A stretch of 64,000 nt of DNA from Arthrobacter sp. JZ12 (GTDB lineage: Bacteria; Actinomycetota; Actinomycetes; Actinomycetales; Micrococcaceae). This document shows positions 53,863-63,273 of this stretch, one piece after another. Made by a program: the position numbers and the translations under genes. The DNA is taken from positions 2,294,001-2,358,000 of the forward strand of contig NZ_CP045246.1 of the NCBI RefSeq assembly GCF_035189165.1. The letters run 5' to 3'. Each line of letters opens with the position of its first letter. Position 1 is the stretch's first letter. The notes beneath the pieces are model-generated. The model was given only the letters and a program-made list of their open reading frames with translations, made no database searches and had not been told where the DNA came from.

Positions 53863-55032
53863 TCAGGGCGAATAGTCCCCGCCCCCGAACAGCGGCAGCC
53901 AGGCCCACAGCCATGCCACCCATACGATCTGCAGGCACCCGAAGCCCGCCACGGCCAGAAGGCGGTAGGCCCGGGAGCCGGACAGCAGCACGGCGGCAAG
54001 GGCCAGTGGGAAGAGCGGCAGCAGGATGCGGAAAGTACTTGTCTGGGGGTGCCAGAACGCCGCCAGGTAGAGCAGGTAGCCGACGCACCACAGCTGCAGC
54101 GGCAATCCCAGCGTCCGTCCACCGGGAGACAGCAGGAGCCAAGCCAACGCTCCAGCGACCGCGACCAGCGCCAACGGCCCGAGCAACGGCCCGAGCAGGT
54201 CAGTTGCCACATGCAGCCAGGGCGCGAACAGGAACAGGTCCGAACCCCGCCAGGCCGTCTCGGTCTGGACGTAGGCGTCAGGCTCACCGGTCATGAGCCA
54301 GGCCGCCGCCGGCCAGGCGAGCGCGGCCAGTCCTGCGGTTACCGCGAGCGCACCGAGCCGAATCAGCCCACCGGCTGAACGTACGCTTCCCCGCCCGCAG
54401 ATCCCGACCAGGAGCAGAAGGCCGAGCCCGATGGCGAATGGAACCCCGGCCGGCCTTGCCAGGGACATGAGCACGACCACGGGCAGCGCGGCGAGGAAAC
54501 GCTCCGTCATTACCAGGTACAGCGCAAGCGCCAGGAGCATAAGGTGCAGGGACTCCGCATAGGGAATCTGCAGGATCGGTGAGACCGGGAAGAATGCCAC
54601 GAGCGCGACCGCCCACCGGGCGTCGGGGGCCGATGCGCGCAACCGGAAGATGCGGTAGATGAGCAGCGCTGCGATGAAGCCGAAGACGGTGGCGAGGATG
54701 GCCGACGCGGGATTCCATCCCGTGCCCGTGGCCCGGGACAGCAGACGAACGGCAGCCGGGAACAGTGGATAGAACGCCCATTGGTTTTCCAGGACGTTCC
54801 CGTCGTCGCCGCGCGGCAGTTCGACGGGATACCCGCCATCATGGATCCGCTGATACCAGCCGCTGTCCCAGAAATTGACGAACTCTTCATAGCTCGGTGA
54901 CGCCGGTCCCCACGGACTCGCTATCTGGCGGCGGCTGACCGCGATGAGAACGACCGTCGAGAACAGGCGGGACGCACCGTAAATGAGCAGGACGTGCACC
55001 CACCACGGCAACGCGGCAAGCCTTTCGCGCAT
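53863..55032 (-). CDS. Polytopic GT-C/PIG-V-like glycosyltransferase-like membrane protein
   Basis: 389 residues from ATG 55032, with about ten membrane spans. The first extracytoplasmic loop has FVNFWDSGWYQRIHDGGYP, the acidic DxxW-type pattern of PIG-V mannosyltransferases, followed by WAFYPLFPAAVRLLS. Later loops include FFPVSPILQIPYAESLHLM. It probably moves a sugar from a polyprenyl-phosphate donor outside the membrane; donor and acceptor are unknown. The start is uncertain because the frame is open far upstream. Confidence 0.75.
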   Translation of the reverse strand: MRERLAALPWWVHVLLIYGASRLFSTVVLIAVSRRQIASPWGPASPSYEEFVNFWDSGWYQRIHDGGYPVELPRGDDGNVLENQWAFYPLFPAAVRLLSRATGTGWNPASAILATVFGFIAALLIYRIFRLRASAPDARWAVALVAFFPVSPILQIPYAESLHLMLLALALYLVMTERFLAALPVVVLMSLARPAGVPFAIGLGLLLLVGICGRGSVRSAGGLIRLGALAVTAGLAALAWPAAAWLMTGEPDAYVQTETAWRGSDLFLFAPWLHVATDLLGPLLGPLALVAVAGALAWLLLSPGGRTLGLPLQLWCVGYLLYLAAFWHPQTSTFRILLPLFPLALAAVLLSGSRAYRLLAVAGFGCLQIVWVAWLWAWLPLFGGGDYSP

Positions 55033-55060
55033 CTGGGCGGCGCGAGCCGGGAGCTGTAGG

Positions 55061-55648
55061 TCAGGAATTCTCGCCGGCACTGTCCCGCACCCAGCACGAG
55101 GCGAGATGGTCGTTGACGTAGCCGGTTGCCTGCTGCATTGCGTAGGCGGTGGTCGGGCCGACAAAGCGGAACCCGTGCCGACGAAGTTCCTTGGCGAGGG
55201 CAACCGACTCCGGAACGACGGCGGGCACTTCCGAGAGCTCGCGGGGCGCCGGCTTCGGTGCCGGCCGGTGTGCTTCGAGGATCCCTGAAAGGGTGGTCCC
55301 GTCCGGCAGTGCCAACAGCGTCCTGGCATTTGCGATGGTTGCCAGGATCTTCGCCCGGTTGCGGACAATGCCTGCATCGGCCATGAGCCGTGCTACGTCG
55401 TCGTCGTCAAAGGCTGCGACCGCGTGCGGATCAAACCGCGCGAAAGCACGGCGGAAAGCCTCCCGCTTGCGCAGGATGGTGATCCAGCTCAGGCCCGATT
55501 GGAAAGCTTCCAGGCTGATCCGCTCGTAGAGGGCCGCTTCACCGAAGACGGGGCGGCCCCACTCGAGGTCGTGGTATCGCTCGTACTCCGGGCTGGACAC
55601 CGCCCACCCGCAGCGTGGTCGTCCGTCCGTGCCGTTGACCGCGCTCAC
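55061..55648 (-). CDS. tag: DNA-3-methyladenine glycosylase I
   Basis: 195 residues. TAG features: RCGWAVSSPEYERYHDLEWG with zinc ligands Cys and His, LYERISLEAFQSGLSWITIL (catalytic-region Glu), IVRNRAKILATIANA, and FRFVGPTTAYAMQQATGYVNDH with the C-terminal His and Cys (HLASC). Removes 3-methyladenine from DNA. Starts four bases inside the DivIVA-like gene. Confidence 0.94.
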   Translation of the reverse strand: MSAVNGTDGRPRCGWAVSSPEYERYHDLEWGRPVFGEAALYERISLEAFQSGLSWITILRKREAFRRAFARFDPHAVAAFDDDDVARLMADAGIVRNRAKILATIANARTLLALPDGTTLSGILEAHRPAPKPAPRELSEVPAVVPESVALAKELRRHGFRFVGPTTAYAMQQATGYVNDHLASCWVRDSAGENS

Positions 55649-55986
55649 TGCGCCTCCCCCTCATTGGTACGCCGCTGGCTCTCCTGGCTCTCGCCCCGAA
55701 GCTGCTCGAGCAGTTCATCCCGCTCCTGGAGGGCTGCCGCAAGCCGGTCCAGCACCTCGTCAACCTGGTCCATGCGGTAGCCGCGGAATCCCAGGGAAAA
55801 GCGGATGCGGGCCACGTCGGCAGCACCGGGATTCTCCGGCAGCAGCACCGGCGGAAGGCTTGGTGTGGGCTCAACAAGGCCGGGTACGACGGCGGGTTCC
55901 CGGCCGCCCGGGCGGTAACGGCCGACGGCGAAGAAGGCGGTGATGCCAACCACGAGTACTGCCAGTACCAACAGCAGGATCGACAC
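55645..55986 (-). CDS. DivIVA-domain membrane protein
   Basis: 113 residues. One N-terminal membrane span (MSILLLVLAVLVVGITAFFA), a Pro-rich linker, then a short DivIVA-like module (RFSLGFRGYRMDQVDEVLDR) and a coiled-coil tail (LAAALQERDELLEQLRGESQ). Much shorter than true DivIVA/Wag31, so an accessory protein. Lies three bases after the LOG gene and overlaps tag. Confidence 0.85.
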   Translation of the reverse strand: MSILLLVLAVLVVGITAFFAVGRYRPGGREPAVVPGLVEPTPSLPPVLLPENPGAADVARIRFSLGFRGYRMDQVDEVLDRLAAALQERDELLEQLRGESQESQRRTNEGEAQ

Positions 55987-55989
55987 CGC

Positions 55990-56787
55990 TCAGGGTCCCC
56001 TGTGGGACGCGGTGTCCTGGAGGACCGCGCGCACCGCATCTGCCGGATCATCCACCAGGTGCACCAGCGAGAGATCCTTCTCGGAGATCATGCCGTTAGT
56101 GAGCAGGGTGTCCTGGACCCACTGCCACAGCGGCCCCCAGAAGTCCTTTCCGATCAGGACGATGGGGAATGACGTAACCTTCTGCGTCTGCACGAGTGTC
56201 ATCGCCTCGAAGAGCTCATCCAGCGTCCCGAAGCCGCCCGGCAACACGATGAATCCCTGGGCATATTTCACGAACATGGTTTTGCGGGCGAAGAAGTACC
56301 GGAAGTTGATCCCGAGGTCTACCCACTCATTCATACCTTGCTCGAAGGGAAGCTCGATTCCCAGGCCCACCGATACACCGCCGGCCTCGCAGGCACCCTT
56401 GTTCGCAGCCTCCATGGCCCCGGGCCCTCCCCCGGTTATGACCGCGTATCCCGCTTCCACAAGCAGCTTCCCGACCTGCTCGCCCACCGCGTAGTAGGGG
56501 GAGTCGCGGGGCGTGCGTGCCGATCCGAACACACTGATGGCCTTGCCCAGTTGTGAGAGCGTCCCGAAACCCTCCACGAACTCGCTCTGGATCCGCAGCA
56601 CGCGCCAGGGATCAGTCTTGGTGAAGGGGGTTTCTTCCTCCGTGTCGAGCAGGTACCGGTCGGACTGCACAGTTTCGGCCTGGTGTCGTCGCAGTTCAAC
56701 CTGCCCACGGCGCCGGGTAGGAGACGCCGCGGCACCCGGCTGCCGATCGTTGTTGCCGACCGAGGAATTACCGATATGGGGACTCAT
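55990..56787 (-). CDS. LOG-family (TIGR00730) Rossmann-fold nucleotide hydrolase
   Basis: 265 residues. [33 protein letters not shown] and the [12 protein letters not shown] signature identify the lysine-decarboxylase-like LOG family, which releases cytokinin bases or ribose phosphate from nucleotides. The N-terminal 60 residues are basic. ATG 56787 has TAGCCT exactly six bases upstream, a likely leaderless mRNA heading LOG-divIVA-like-tag. Confidence 0.92.
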   Translation of the reverse strand: MSPHIGNSSVGNNDRQPGAAASPTRRRGQVELRRHQAETVQSDRYLLDTEEETPFTKTDPWRVLRIQSEFVEGFGTLSQLGKAISVFGSARTPRDSPYYAVGEQVGKLLVEAGYAVITGGGPGAMEAANKGACEAGGVSVGLGIELPFEQGMNEWVDLGINFRYFFARKTMFVKYAQGFIVLPGGFGTLDELFEAMTLVQTQKVTSFPIVLIGKDFWGPLWQWVQDTLLTNGMISEKDLSLVHLVDDPADAVRAVLQDTASHRGP

Positions 56788-56832
56788 ACACCAAGGCTAA
56801 CTGCCGCCGCGCCTGCACGCTTTTGGTTGCCT

Positions 56833-56848
56833 TTGAATCACGATTCAA
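56833..56848. promoter_or_regulatory. Palindrome TTGAATC-AC-GATTCAA upstream of gluA
   Basis: A perfect 16-bp inverted repeat between the LOG gene and gluA, 56-71 bases before the gluA start. If gluA is leaderless, the site lies just upstream of its -35 position, as expected for an operator. Confidence 0.55.
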
Positions 56849-56903
56849 GGTTTGTGCGGGCCGACGTATCGCCGCTGGGGAATCTTTCGCTACATTTCTA
56901 CTT

Positions 56904-57689
56904 ATGACTCGTGACACACAGTCGAGCACCTCTGCGTCCGTCTCCAATTCGGCACAGCCGCTCGTATCCCTCCGGAACGTCAACAAGCACTTCGGTGAAC
57001 TGCATGTGCTGCGGGACATCAATCTGGACGTTGCCCGCGGCGAAGTAGTCGTGGTCATCGGCCCTTCCGGCTCCGGCAAGTCGACGCTGTGCCGGGCGAT
57101 CAACCGCCTGGAAACCATCGACAGCGGGGAGATCCGCATCGACGGCAAGGAACTGCCCGCCGAGGGAAAGGCCTTGGCGAGACTGCGGGCCGACGTCGGG
57201 ATGGTGTTCCAGTCCTTCAACCTCTTCGCGCACAAGTCCATCCTCGAGAACGTGACGCTCGGGCCCGTGAAGGTGAAGGGTATGAAGCCGGGCGCCGCGA
57301 AGGAACTCGCCATGTCGCTGCTGAAGCGTGTCGGCGTCGACAATCAGGCGCAGAAACTGCCCGCCCAGCTCTCCGGGGGCCAGCAGCAGCGCGTCGCAAT
57401 CGCCCGCGCCCTCGCGATGCAGCCCAAGGTGATGCTCTTCGACGAGCCCACCTCGGCCCTTGACCCCGAAATGATCAATGAAGTCCTCGACGCGATGGTC
57501 TCCCTCGCGAAGGAGGGCATGACCATGATCGTCGTGACCCACGAGATGGGCTTCGCTCGGAAGGCAGCCGACCGCGTGATCTTCATGGCGGACGGACAGA
57601 TCGTCGAACAGGCGACACCCGAAGAATTCTTCACCAATCCGCAAAGCGATCGGGCGAAGGATTTCCTGGGCAAAATCCTTGCCCACTAG
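56904..57689 (+). CDS. gluA: Glutamate ABC transporter ATP-binding protein
   Basis: 261 residues from ATG 56904. ABC motifs: [52 protein letters not shown] and [15 protein letters not shown]. Polar amino-acid (GlnQ/GluA) subfamily. TACATT (56891-56896) sits seven bases before the ATG and there is no Shine-Dalgarno sequence, suggesting a leaderless operon mRNA. First gene of gluABCD. Confidence 0.94.
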   Translation: MTRDTQSSTSASVSNSAQPLVSLRNVNKHFGELHVLRDINLDVARGEVVVVIGPSGSGKSTLCRAINRLETIDSGEIRIDGKELPAEGKALARLRADVGMVFQSFNLFAHKSILENVTLGPVKVKGMKPGAAKELAMSLLKRVGVDNQAQKLPAQLSGGQQQRVAIARALAMQPKVMLFDEPTSALDPEMINEVLDAMVSLAKEGMTMIVVTHEMGFARKAADRVIFMADGQIVEQATPEEFFTNPQSDRAKDFLGKILAH

Positions 57690-57731
57690 CTACCCACGAG
57701 TTCCCATCAGGAAATAACGCGAGGAGAAATC

Positions 57732-58574
57732 ATGCGCACAACACGATATGCGGCAGCAGCCATGGCAGCGGCAGCTGCATTGACACTGTCTGCCTGCGGC
57801 GGCGGTGGAGGCGAAAGCGGTGGAGAGGGCGGCGGAGCCGAAGCCGGTGGCGACACCATCCGGATCGGCATCAAGTTCGACCAGCCCGGCCTCGGCTTTG
57901 ACGAGGGCGATACCTACACCGGATTCGACGTCGACGTGGCCAAGTACGTCGCCGGTGAGCTGGGCTTCACCGAGGAGCAGATTGAATGGGTGGAGGCGCC
58001 CTCCGCTAACCGCGAGAACATGCTCTCCAACGAGCAGGTTGACATGATCTTCGCAACCTACTCCATCACGGACACCCGCAAGGAAACCGTGGACTTCGCA
58101 GGTCCCTACTTCATTGCCGGCCAGGACCTCCTGGTTCCGTCGGACAGCGACATCACCGGACCCGAGGACCTCGACGGCAAGAACCTCTGCTCGGTCACCG
58201 GATCCACCTCCGCCACCAACATCCAGGAAGAGGTTCCCGGCGTGAACCTCGTGGAGCAGCCCGGCTACGCAGAGTGCGTGTCCGTGATGGCCAGCGGCGC
58301 GATCGACGCCGTCACCACCGACGACATCATCCTCGCCGGCCTGGCAGCCAACGCTGAGAGCGGCGACTTCAAGGTTGTCGGAAACACCTTCTCCGAGGAG
58401 CGCTACGGCGTAGGCCTGCCCAAGGGCAGCGACCGTTGCGAGGACATCAACGCGGCCATCGAGAAGATGATTGAAGAGGGCGCCTGGCAGGAAGCACTGG
58501 ACGCCAACCTCGAGGGTGTCGACTACGAGCCGAACGCGGAACTGAACCCGCCGACGCCGGATGCCTGCGCCTGA
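57732..58574 (+). CDS. gluB: Glutamate-binding lipoprotein
   Basis: 280 residues; GAGGAG eight bases before the ATG. Lipoprotein signal ending ALTLSAC, followed by a Gly/Glu-rich spacer. Family-3 solute-binding domain: FTGFDVDVAKYVAGELGF, ANRENMLSNEQVDMIFATYS, ETVDFAGPYFIAGQDLLVP. Two Cys (NLCSVTG, YAECVSV) may form a disulphide. Delivers glutamate to GluCD. Confidence 0.94.
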   Translation: MRTTRYAAAAMAAAAALTLSACGGGGGESGGEGGGAEAGGDTIRIGIKFDQPGLGFDEGDTYTGFDVDVAKYVAGELGFTEEQIEWVEAPSANRENMLSNEQVDMIFATYSITDTRKETVDFAGPYFIAGQDLLVPSDSDITGPEDLDGKNLCSVTGSTSATNIQEEVPGVNLVEQPGYAECVSVMASGAIDAVTTDDIILAGLAANAESGDFKVVGNTFSEERYGVGLPKGSDRCEDINAAIEKMIEEGAWQEALDANLEGVDYEPNAELNPPTPDACA

Positions 58575-58586
58575 TCGACCCTAAGT

Positions 58587-58616
58587 GCGGTGGGGCGGCC
58601 TTGGCCGCTCCACCGC
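58587..58616 (+). other. Long hairpin between gluB and gluC
   Basis: Fourteen-base arms with one G-T pair: GCGGTGGGGCGGCC and GGCCGCTCCACCGC around TT. No T run follows. It is well placed to protect or partly stop the gluAB transcript, giving more binding protein than permease. Confidence 0.85.
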
Positions 58617-58641
58617 TCATCTATGTATTGGAGGCCGAAAC

Positions 58642-59319
58642 ATGGAGGACTATCTGTCCCTCCTGACCGAGTACGACGTACTCGGAGCGTTCTGGGTCAA
58701 TATCCAGCTCACCCTGTGGGCGGGTCTGTGGGCGCTGCTGCTCGGAACACTGCTCGCGCTCATGCGCATTTCACCGATCGCGAGCCTGCAGTGGCTGGGC
58801 GCTGCCTATGTCAACATCTTCCGCAACACCCCGTTGACGATCATCCTGGCCTTCGGATTCCTTGCGCTCTTCGGCCAGTTGCGGTTCTCCCTTGCTGATG
58901 ACCTGAATCTCAGCCTGTTCCGCATCGCGATCCTGGGACTCGCCGTCTACCACGCGGCCTTCGTCTGCGAGGCCATCCGAAGCGGCGTAAACACTGTGCC
59001 GTTGGGACAGGCCGAAGCTGCCCGCGCTATCGGGCTGAGCTTTTTGCCTTCGGCCCGCCTGATCATCCTGCCCCAGGCTTTCCGCGGCGCCATTGCGCCC
59101 TTGGGCAACGTGCTGATCGCCCTGATCAAGAATTCGACGGTGGCAGCTGCGGGGTCCGTAGCGATCGAAACCTCGACGGTGATGAAGGAAATGATCGAGT
59201 TCCGGTCCGACGTCATCTATCCGATCTTCTTTACGTTTGCCCTTGGGTTTGTCATCCTAGTCATTCCCATCGGGCTCCTGACCACTTGGCTTTCCCGGAA
59301 ACTGGCGGTGGCTCGATGA
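58642..59319 (+). CDS. gluC: Glutamate ABC transporter permease
   Basis: 225 residues from ATG 58642 (GGAGG upstream). Membrane spans with the amino-acid permease segments VLGAFWVNIQLTLWAG, YVNIFRNTPLTIILAFGF and the EAA loop EAARAIGLSFLPSARLIILP. Forms the channel with GluD; the stop overlaps gluD by four bases. Confidence 0.94.
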   Translation: MEDYLSLLTEYDVLGAFWVNIQLTLWAGLWALLLGTLLALMRISPIASLQWLGAAYVNIFRNTPLTIILAFGFLALFGQLRFSLADDLNLSLFRIAILGLAVYHAAFVCEAIRSGVNTVPLGQAEAARAIGLSFLPSARLIILPQAFRGAIAPLGNVLIALIKNSTVAAAGSVAIETSTVMKEMIEFRSDVIYPIFFTFALGFVILVIPIGLLTTWLSRKLAVAR

Positions 59320-60212
59320 GCGTTCAACAGGTCCTCTTCGATGCGCCGGGCCCGAAAGCCCGCCGCAACATCATGATCGGCAATGTAGTCGGAGCCATCC
59401 TGATCATCGGCCTCATCGGGTACCTCGTCTCCGCTCTTGCCAGTCAAGGGCAGTTCGCTCCGGAGCGGTGGGCACCGTTCCTCGAGTGGGATACCTGGCG
59501 GTTCTTCCTGCTTGAAGGACTGGGCTACACACTGCGGGCCGCGGCAATCTCGGTAGTCACGTCCATTCTCTTCGGGCTGATCTTCGGCCTCGGCCGGTTG
59601 TCTCATGTTGCCGTGATCCGCTGGATCAGCAGCATCGTCGTCGAGTTCTTCCGTGCAGTCCCCGTGCTGTTGATGATGATCTTCTTCTGGCTGCTTTTCG
59701 GCAGCCTGGACATCGTGCGCCCGCAGGATTCGCCGTTCATCGCGGTCGTACTCGGTCTCACCCTGTACAACGGCTCGGTCATCGCAGAGCTGGTGCGCTC
59801 CGGCGTCCACAACCTCCCGAAGGGTCAGCGCGAGGCCGGGCTTGCGATCGGCATGACCCGGAGCCAGTCGCTGCGGGCGATCGAGGTTCCGCAGGCGCTC
59901 GTTGCGATGCTCCCGGCTTTGATCAGCCAGTTCGTGGTCATCCTGAAGGACTCTGCCCTCGGGTTCATCATCACCTACTCGGAACTGCTCGCCTACGCCC
60001 GCCGCCTCGGCTCGGGTGAGGGCAACATGCTGCAGTCCCTCCTTGTGGCAGCGCTGATCTTCATTGTCATCAATTTCCTGCTGACGTCACTGGCCACCCG
60101 GCTCTCCGGCTTCCTGAGCTTCCGCACCGGGGGCAAGACGCGTAAGGACAAGAACGAGAAGGTGTTGGCTGCCGACCCGGCCGGCACGGGCACCGGCGTC
60201 GGAGCGGCCTGA
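59316..60212 (+). CDS. gluD: Glutamate ABC transporter permease
   Basis: 298 residues. FEFFRAVPVLLMMIFFW-like segment (VVEFFRAVPVLLMM), GSVIAELVRSGVHNLPKGQR and the EAA loop EAGLAIGMTRSQSLRAIEVP. The basic C-terminus (KTRKDKNEK) is cytoplasmic. Ends the operon; a terminator follows 40 bp later. Confidence 0.94.
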   Translation: MSVQQVLFDAPGPKARRNIMIGNVVGAILIIGLIGYLVSALASQGQFAPERWAPFLEWDTWRFFLLEGLGYTLRAAAISVVTSILFGLIFGLGRLSHVAVIRWISSIVVEFFRAVPVLLMMIFFWLLFGSLDIVRPQDSPFIAVVLGLTLYNGSVIAELVRSGVHNLPKGQREAGLAIGMTRSQSLRAIEVPQALVAMLPALISQFVVILKDSALGFIITYSELLAYARRLGSGEGNMLQSLLVAALIFIVINFLLTSLATRLSGFLSFRTGGKTRKDKNEKVLAADPAGTGTGVGAA

Positions 60213-60252
60213 CCGCCTTTGGCACCAGCCTTTCCAAACCGGCCTTCCCGAT

Positions 60253-60294
60253 CTGGCTCGCCTTGGTCTACGGACTCAGGCGAGCCAGTTCTTT
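60253..60294 (+). terminator. Terminator after gluD, overlapping the dapE 3' end
   Basis: Arms CTGGCTCGCC (60253-60262) and GGCGAGCCAG (60279-60288) with a 16-base loop, followed by TTCTTT. The second arm is inside the last codons of the convergent dapE gene. Confidence 0.8.
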
Positions 60295-61367
60295 AAGTGG
60301 CGGTAGCAGGCGCGGACAGCGTCCGCATGTACGTGTTCGTCATCCGAGTGCGCAAGCAGTGCATCACCGGGTCCGAAGTTCACCGCGGGGATTCCAAGAG
60401 CACTGAAGCGGGCCACGTCGGTCCAGCCGTACTTCGGCTTCGGTTCCTCGCCGACCGCGGCGACGAAGGCCGCTGCTGCGGGATGGTTCAGGCCCGGTCG
60501 TGCACCGGCGGCGGCGTCCGTGCGGACAACGTCGAAGCCCTGCAGGAGGTCGCGAACGTATTGCTCGGCCTGTTCCGGTGTCTTGTCCGGCGCAAACCTG
60601 TAGTTGACCTCAAGGACCGCATGATCCGGAATGACGTTCCCGGCCGTACCTCCCGAGACGAGCACTGCGTTGAGGCTCTCCCGGAAATCCAGGCCGTCGA
60701 CCGTCACGGTGGCCGGCTCATGGTCCCGCAACCGCACCAGCACCTCGGCCAGCTTGTGAATGGCGTTCTCGCCCATCCAGGCCCGGGCTGAATGGGCCGC
60801 GCGCCCCGTCGTCGATACGTTGAACCGGGCCGTGCCGTTACAGCCGCCCTCCACCGTCCCGTCGGTGGGCTCAAGCAGCACGGCGAAGTCACCCTGCAGC
60901 CGGTCCGGGAACTTCTCGGCGAGCCTGCCCAGCCCGCTCAGTGCGGCTTCGACTTCCTCATGGTCATAGAAGACGTAGGTGATGTCGCGCGAAGGCGCTG
61001 TCAGCGCCTTCGCCAGCGCCAACTGGACCGCGACGCCTCCCTTCATATCCGTCGCTCCCCGGCCGTAGAGAATCTCCCCCTCCCACGAACTCGGGACGGT
61101 TCCCCGTGATCCGGGCACCCTCGGCAGCGGCACGGTGTCCAGATGACCGGCGAGGATCACCCGCTCCGGGCGGCCGAGTGTTGTGCGCGCAATGAGCGAG
61201 TCGCCATCGCGGACGACCTCCAGGTGGCTGCAGCTGCGAAGCAGAACTTCCACCGCATCGGCAAGGACCTTCTCATTTCCCGACACACTGTCGATATCGA
61301 TGATGTCGGCCGTGAGTTGCGCCACGTCCTTTGTAGGGTCCAGGAGCGGAAGATCCGAAACAGTCAT
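60276..61367 (-). CDS. dapE: Succinyl-diaminopimelate desuccinylase
   Basis: 363 residues from ATG 61367. M20 metal site: [41 protein letters not shown] (catalytic Glu pair), [13 protein letters not shown], and a late His in [11 protein letters not shown]. Hydrolyses N-succinyl-LL-diaminopimelate in lysine/peptidoglycan synthesis. Divergent from dapD, with only 43 bp between the starts. Confidence 0.94.
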   Translation of the reverse strand: MTVSDLPLLDPTKDVAQLTADIIDIDSVSGNEKVLADAVEVLLRSCSHLEVVRDGDSLIARTTLGRPERVILAGHLDTVPLPRVPGSRGTVPSSWEGEILYGRGATDMKGGVAVQLALAKALTAPSRDITYVFYDHEEVEAALSGLGRLAEKFPDRLQGDFAVLLEPTDGTVEGGCNGTARFNVSTTGRAAHSARAWMGENAIHKLAEVLVRLRDHEPATVTVDGLDFRESLNAVLVSGGTAGNVIPDHAVLEVNYRFAPDKTPEQAEQYVRDLLQGFDVVRTDAAAGARPGLNHPAAAAFVAAVGEEPKPKYGWTDVARFSALGIPAVNFGPGDALLAHSDDEHVHADAVRACYRHLKNWLA

Positions 61368-61410
61368 GCTGATAAGGGTAGTGGCCGAGCTGCTCGGTAG
61401 AATGGAGGCC

Positions 61411-62379
61411 ATGACTGAGACCGCTTCCGCTGCCCCTGCCCCTTCCGTGACCGCCGACCGGACCGCTTCCGGAATAGGACTGGCCACGCTGGCCGAGGAC
61501 GGATCCGTACTCGATGTCTGGTACCCGCAGCCTGCTCTCGGCAACCTGAACGCCGACGCCGAGTCCCTGCGCACCGAGCTGAACGCCATCGCAGCTCCCG
61601 ATGCCCTGCGGGCAGTCACCCAGGAAGTGGTGACCACCACGAGCAGCCTCGACGCGGCTCCGGTCGACGCCGCCGACGCCTACCTTCGGCTCCACCTTCT
61701 CTCCCACCGTCTGGTCCAGCCGAACACCATCAACCTCGACGGCATCTTCGGCCTCCTGGCGAACGTGGTGTGGACCAACTTCGGTCCCTGTGCCGTAGCC
61801 GGCTTCGAAACCACCCGCCTGCGACTGCGCTCCCGCGGCGCCGTCGTTGTCTACGGAGTGGACAAGTTCCCCCGGATGGTGGACTACGTCATGCCGTCCG
61901 GCGTGCGCATCGCCGACGCCGATCGCGTACGCCTGGGCGCGCACCTCGCCGAAGGCACCACGGTCATGCACGAGGGCTTCGTCAACTTCAACGCCGGCAC
62001 CCTGGGCCACTCCATGGTCGAAGGCCGAATCTCGGCCGGCGTTGTCGTCGGCAACGGCTCGGACATCGGTGGTGGTGCGTCCATCATGGGCACCCTCTCC
62101 GGCGGCGGCAAGGAGCGCATCAGCATCGGCGAGCGCTGCCTGCTGAGCGCCCAGGCCGGCATCGGGATCTCCCTCGGCGATGACTGCGTTGTCGAAGCCG
62201 GCCTCTACATCACCGCCGGAACCAAGGTCACCCTTCCGGACGGCTCCATCGTCAAGGCTGCAGAGCTGTCCGGCCAGTCCTCGGTGCTCTTCATCCGCAA
62301 CTCCACCACCGGTGTCGTTGAGGCGCGACAGCGCACAGGTCAGGGTATCGAGCTGAACGCAGCCCTGCACGCCAACTAG
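61411..62379 (+). CDS. dapD: Tetrahydrodipicolinate N-succinyltransferase
   Basis: 322 residues from ATG 61411 (another ATG lies at 61402). TAGAAT at 61398-61403 is seven bases before 61411, favouring that start and a leaderless mRNA. The C-terminal left-handed beta-helix ([60 protein letters not shown]) is characteristic of the actinobacterial DapD form. Catalyses the step two before DapE. Confidence 0.94.
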   Translation: MTETASAAPAPSVTADRTASGIGLATLAEDGSVLDVWYPQPALGNLNADAESLRTELNAIAAPDALRAVTQEVVTTTSSLDAAPVDAADAYLRLHLLSHRLVQPNTINLDGIFGLLANVVWTNFGPCAVAGFETTRLRLRSRGAVVVYGVDKFPRMVDYVMPSGVRIADADRVRLGAHLAEGTTVMHEGFVNFNAGTLGHSMVEGRISAGVVVGNGSDIGGGASIMGTLSGGGKERISIGERCLLSAQAGIGISLGDDCVVEAGLYITAGTKVTLPDGSIVKAAELSGQSSVLFIRNSTTGVVEARQRTGQGIELNAALHAN

Positions 62380-62388
62380 GGAACGGCT

Positions 62389-63258
62389 GTGCCAACGACG
62401 AAAGCCAGGGAACGACGACGGCGGCGCCTCCGTACAGCGGGCGTGCTGCTTGCCCTGGCCACCGTCGTCGGCGGGGGCGGTTATTTGGCCCTGGTCCAAC
62501 TCGACTCGTCCGAGGTCCTCGTGCGGGAGCGCTGCACCGCCGTCGTCGGGGAGGACACCTACGAGCTGCGGCCGGACCAGGCGGCCCATGCCTCGACCAT
62601 CGCCGCAGTGGCAGTAACCCGCGGCCTGCCGGCACGGGCCGCCTCCATCGCGCTCGCTACTGCGGTGCAGGAGTCGGGGCTGCGCAATCTCGACTACGGA
62701 GATATGGCGGGCCCCGATTCGCGGGGGCTTTTTCAGCAGCGCCCGTCACAGGGATGGGGCAGCGAGGAACAGGTTCAGGATCCGGTCTACGCTGCGGGTG
62801 CTTTCTACGACGTGCTGGTCACCGTCCCGGACTATGAGTCAATGCCCATTACTGAGGCTGCGCAGCAGGTTCAGCGCAGCGCCTACCCTGATGCGTACGC
62901 CGACCACGAACCGGAAGGCCGTGCCTTTGCATCGGCCCTTACTGGCCAGTCCCCGGCGTCGCTGAATTGCGTGCTGCGCGAGCCGGCAACCGCCGGCAAC
63001 CCGGAAGCCGTCACTGCGAGCTTCGCCGCCGCCTTCCCGGGACTGAGCGTGGAAAGCTCCGGCGGCGAAGTGGCTGCGAGCGCATCGGGATCGTACGGGT
63101 GGGCTGCGGCGCAGTGGGCAGTCGCCAACGCGCAGGGGCTGGGAATCACTTCGGTTTCCTACGCCGGGCTGCTCTGGGACCGAAGCGAGGGAGGTTGGAA
63201 CGCAGCCGAAACCGAAACCGGGCGCGTGCTCATTACCGTCGCCGCTCCCGCGGCCTAA
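62389..63258 (+). CDS. Secreted or membrane-anchored protein with lysozyme-like segment
   Basis: 289 residues, GTG start nine bases after dapD. Basic N-terminus (ARERRRRRLR), one span (about 17-36), then an extracytoplasmic part. TAVQESGLRNLDYGD followed by SRGLFQQRPSQGWG resembles the catalytic Glu and GLMQ-type motifs of lytic transglycosylases. A later segment (SYGWAAAQWAVANAQGLGI) recurs in related actinobacterial proteins, often annotated as hypothetical. A cell-wall role would fit the dap neighbours but is inferred. Confidence 0.7.
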   Translation: MPTTKARERRRRRLRTAGVLLALATVVGGGGYLALVQLDSSEVLVRERCTAVVGEDTYELRPDQAAHASTIAAVAVTRGLPARAASIALATAVQESGLRNLDYGDMAGPDSRGLFQQRPSQGWGSEEQVQDPVYAAGAFYDVLVTVPDYESMPITEAAQQVQRSAYPDAYADHEPEGRAFASALTGQSPASLNCVLREPATAGNPEAVTASFAAAFPGLSVESSGGEVAASASGSYGWAAAQWAVANAQGLGITSVSYAGLLWDRSEGGWNAAETETGRVLITVAAPAA

Positions 63259-63273
63259 CAGCTCCGGGCAGGT

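Noticed and set aside
61273-62589. Long minus-strand frame opposite dapD
   Set aside because: It overlaps certain genes and lacks any domain pattern.
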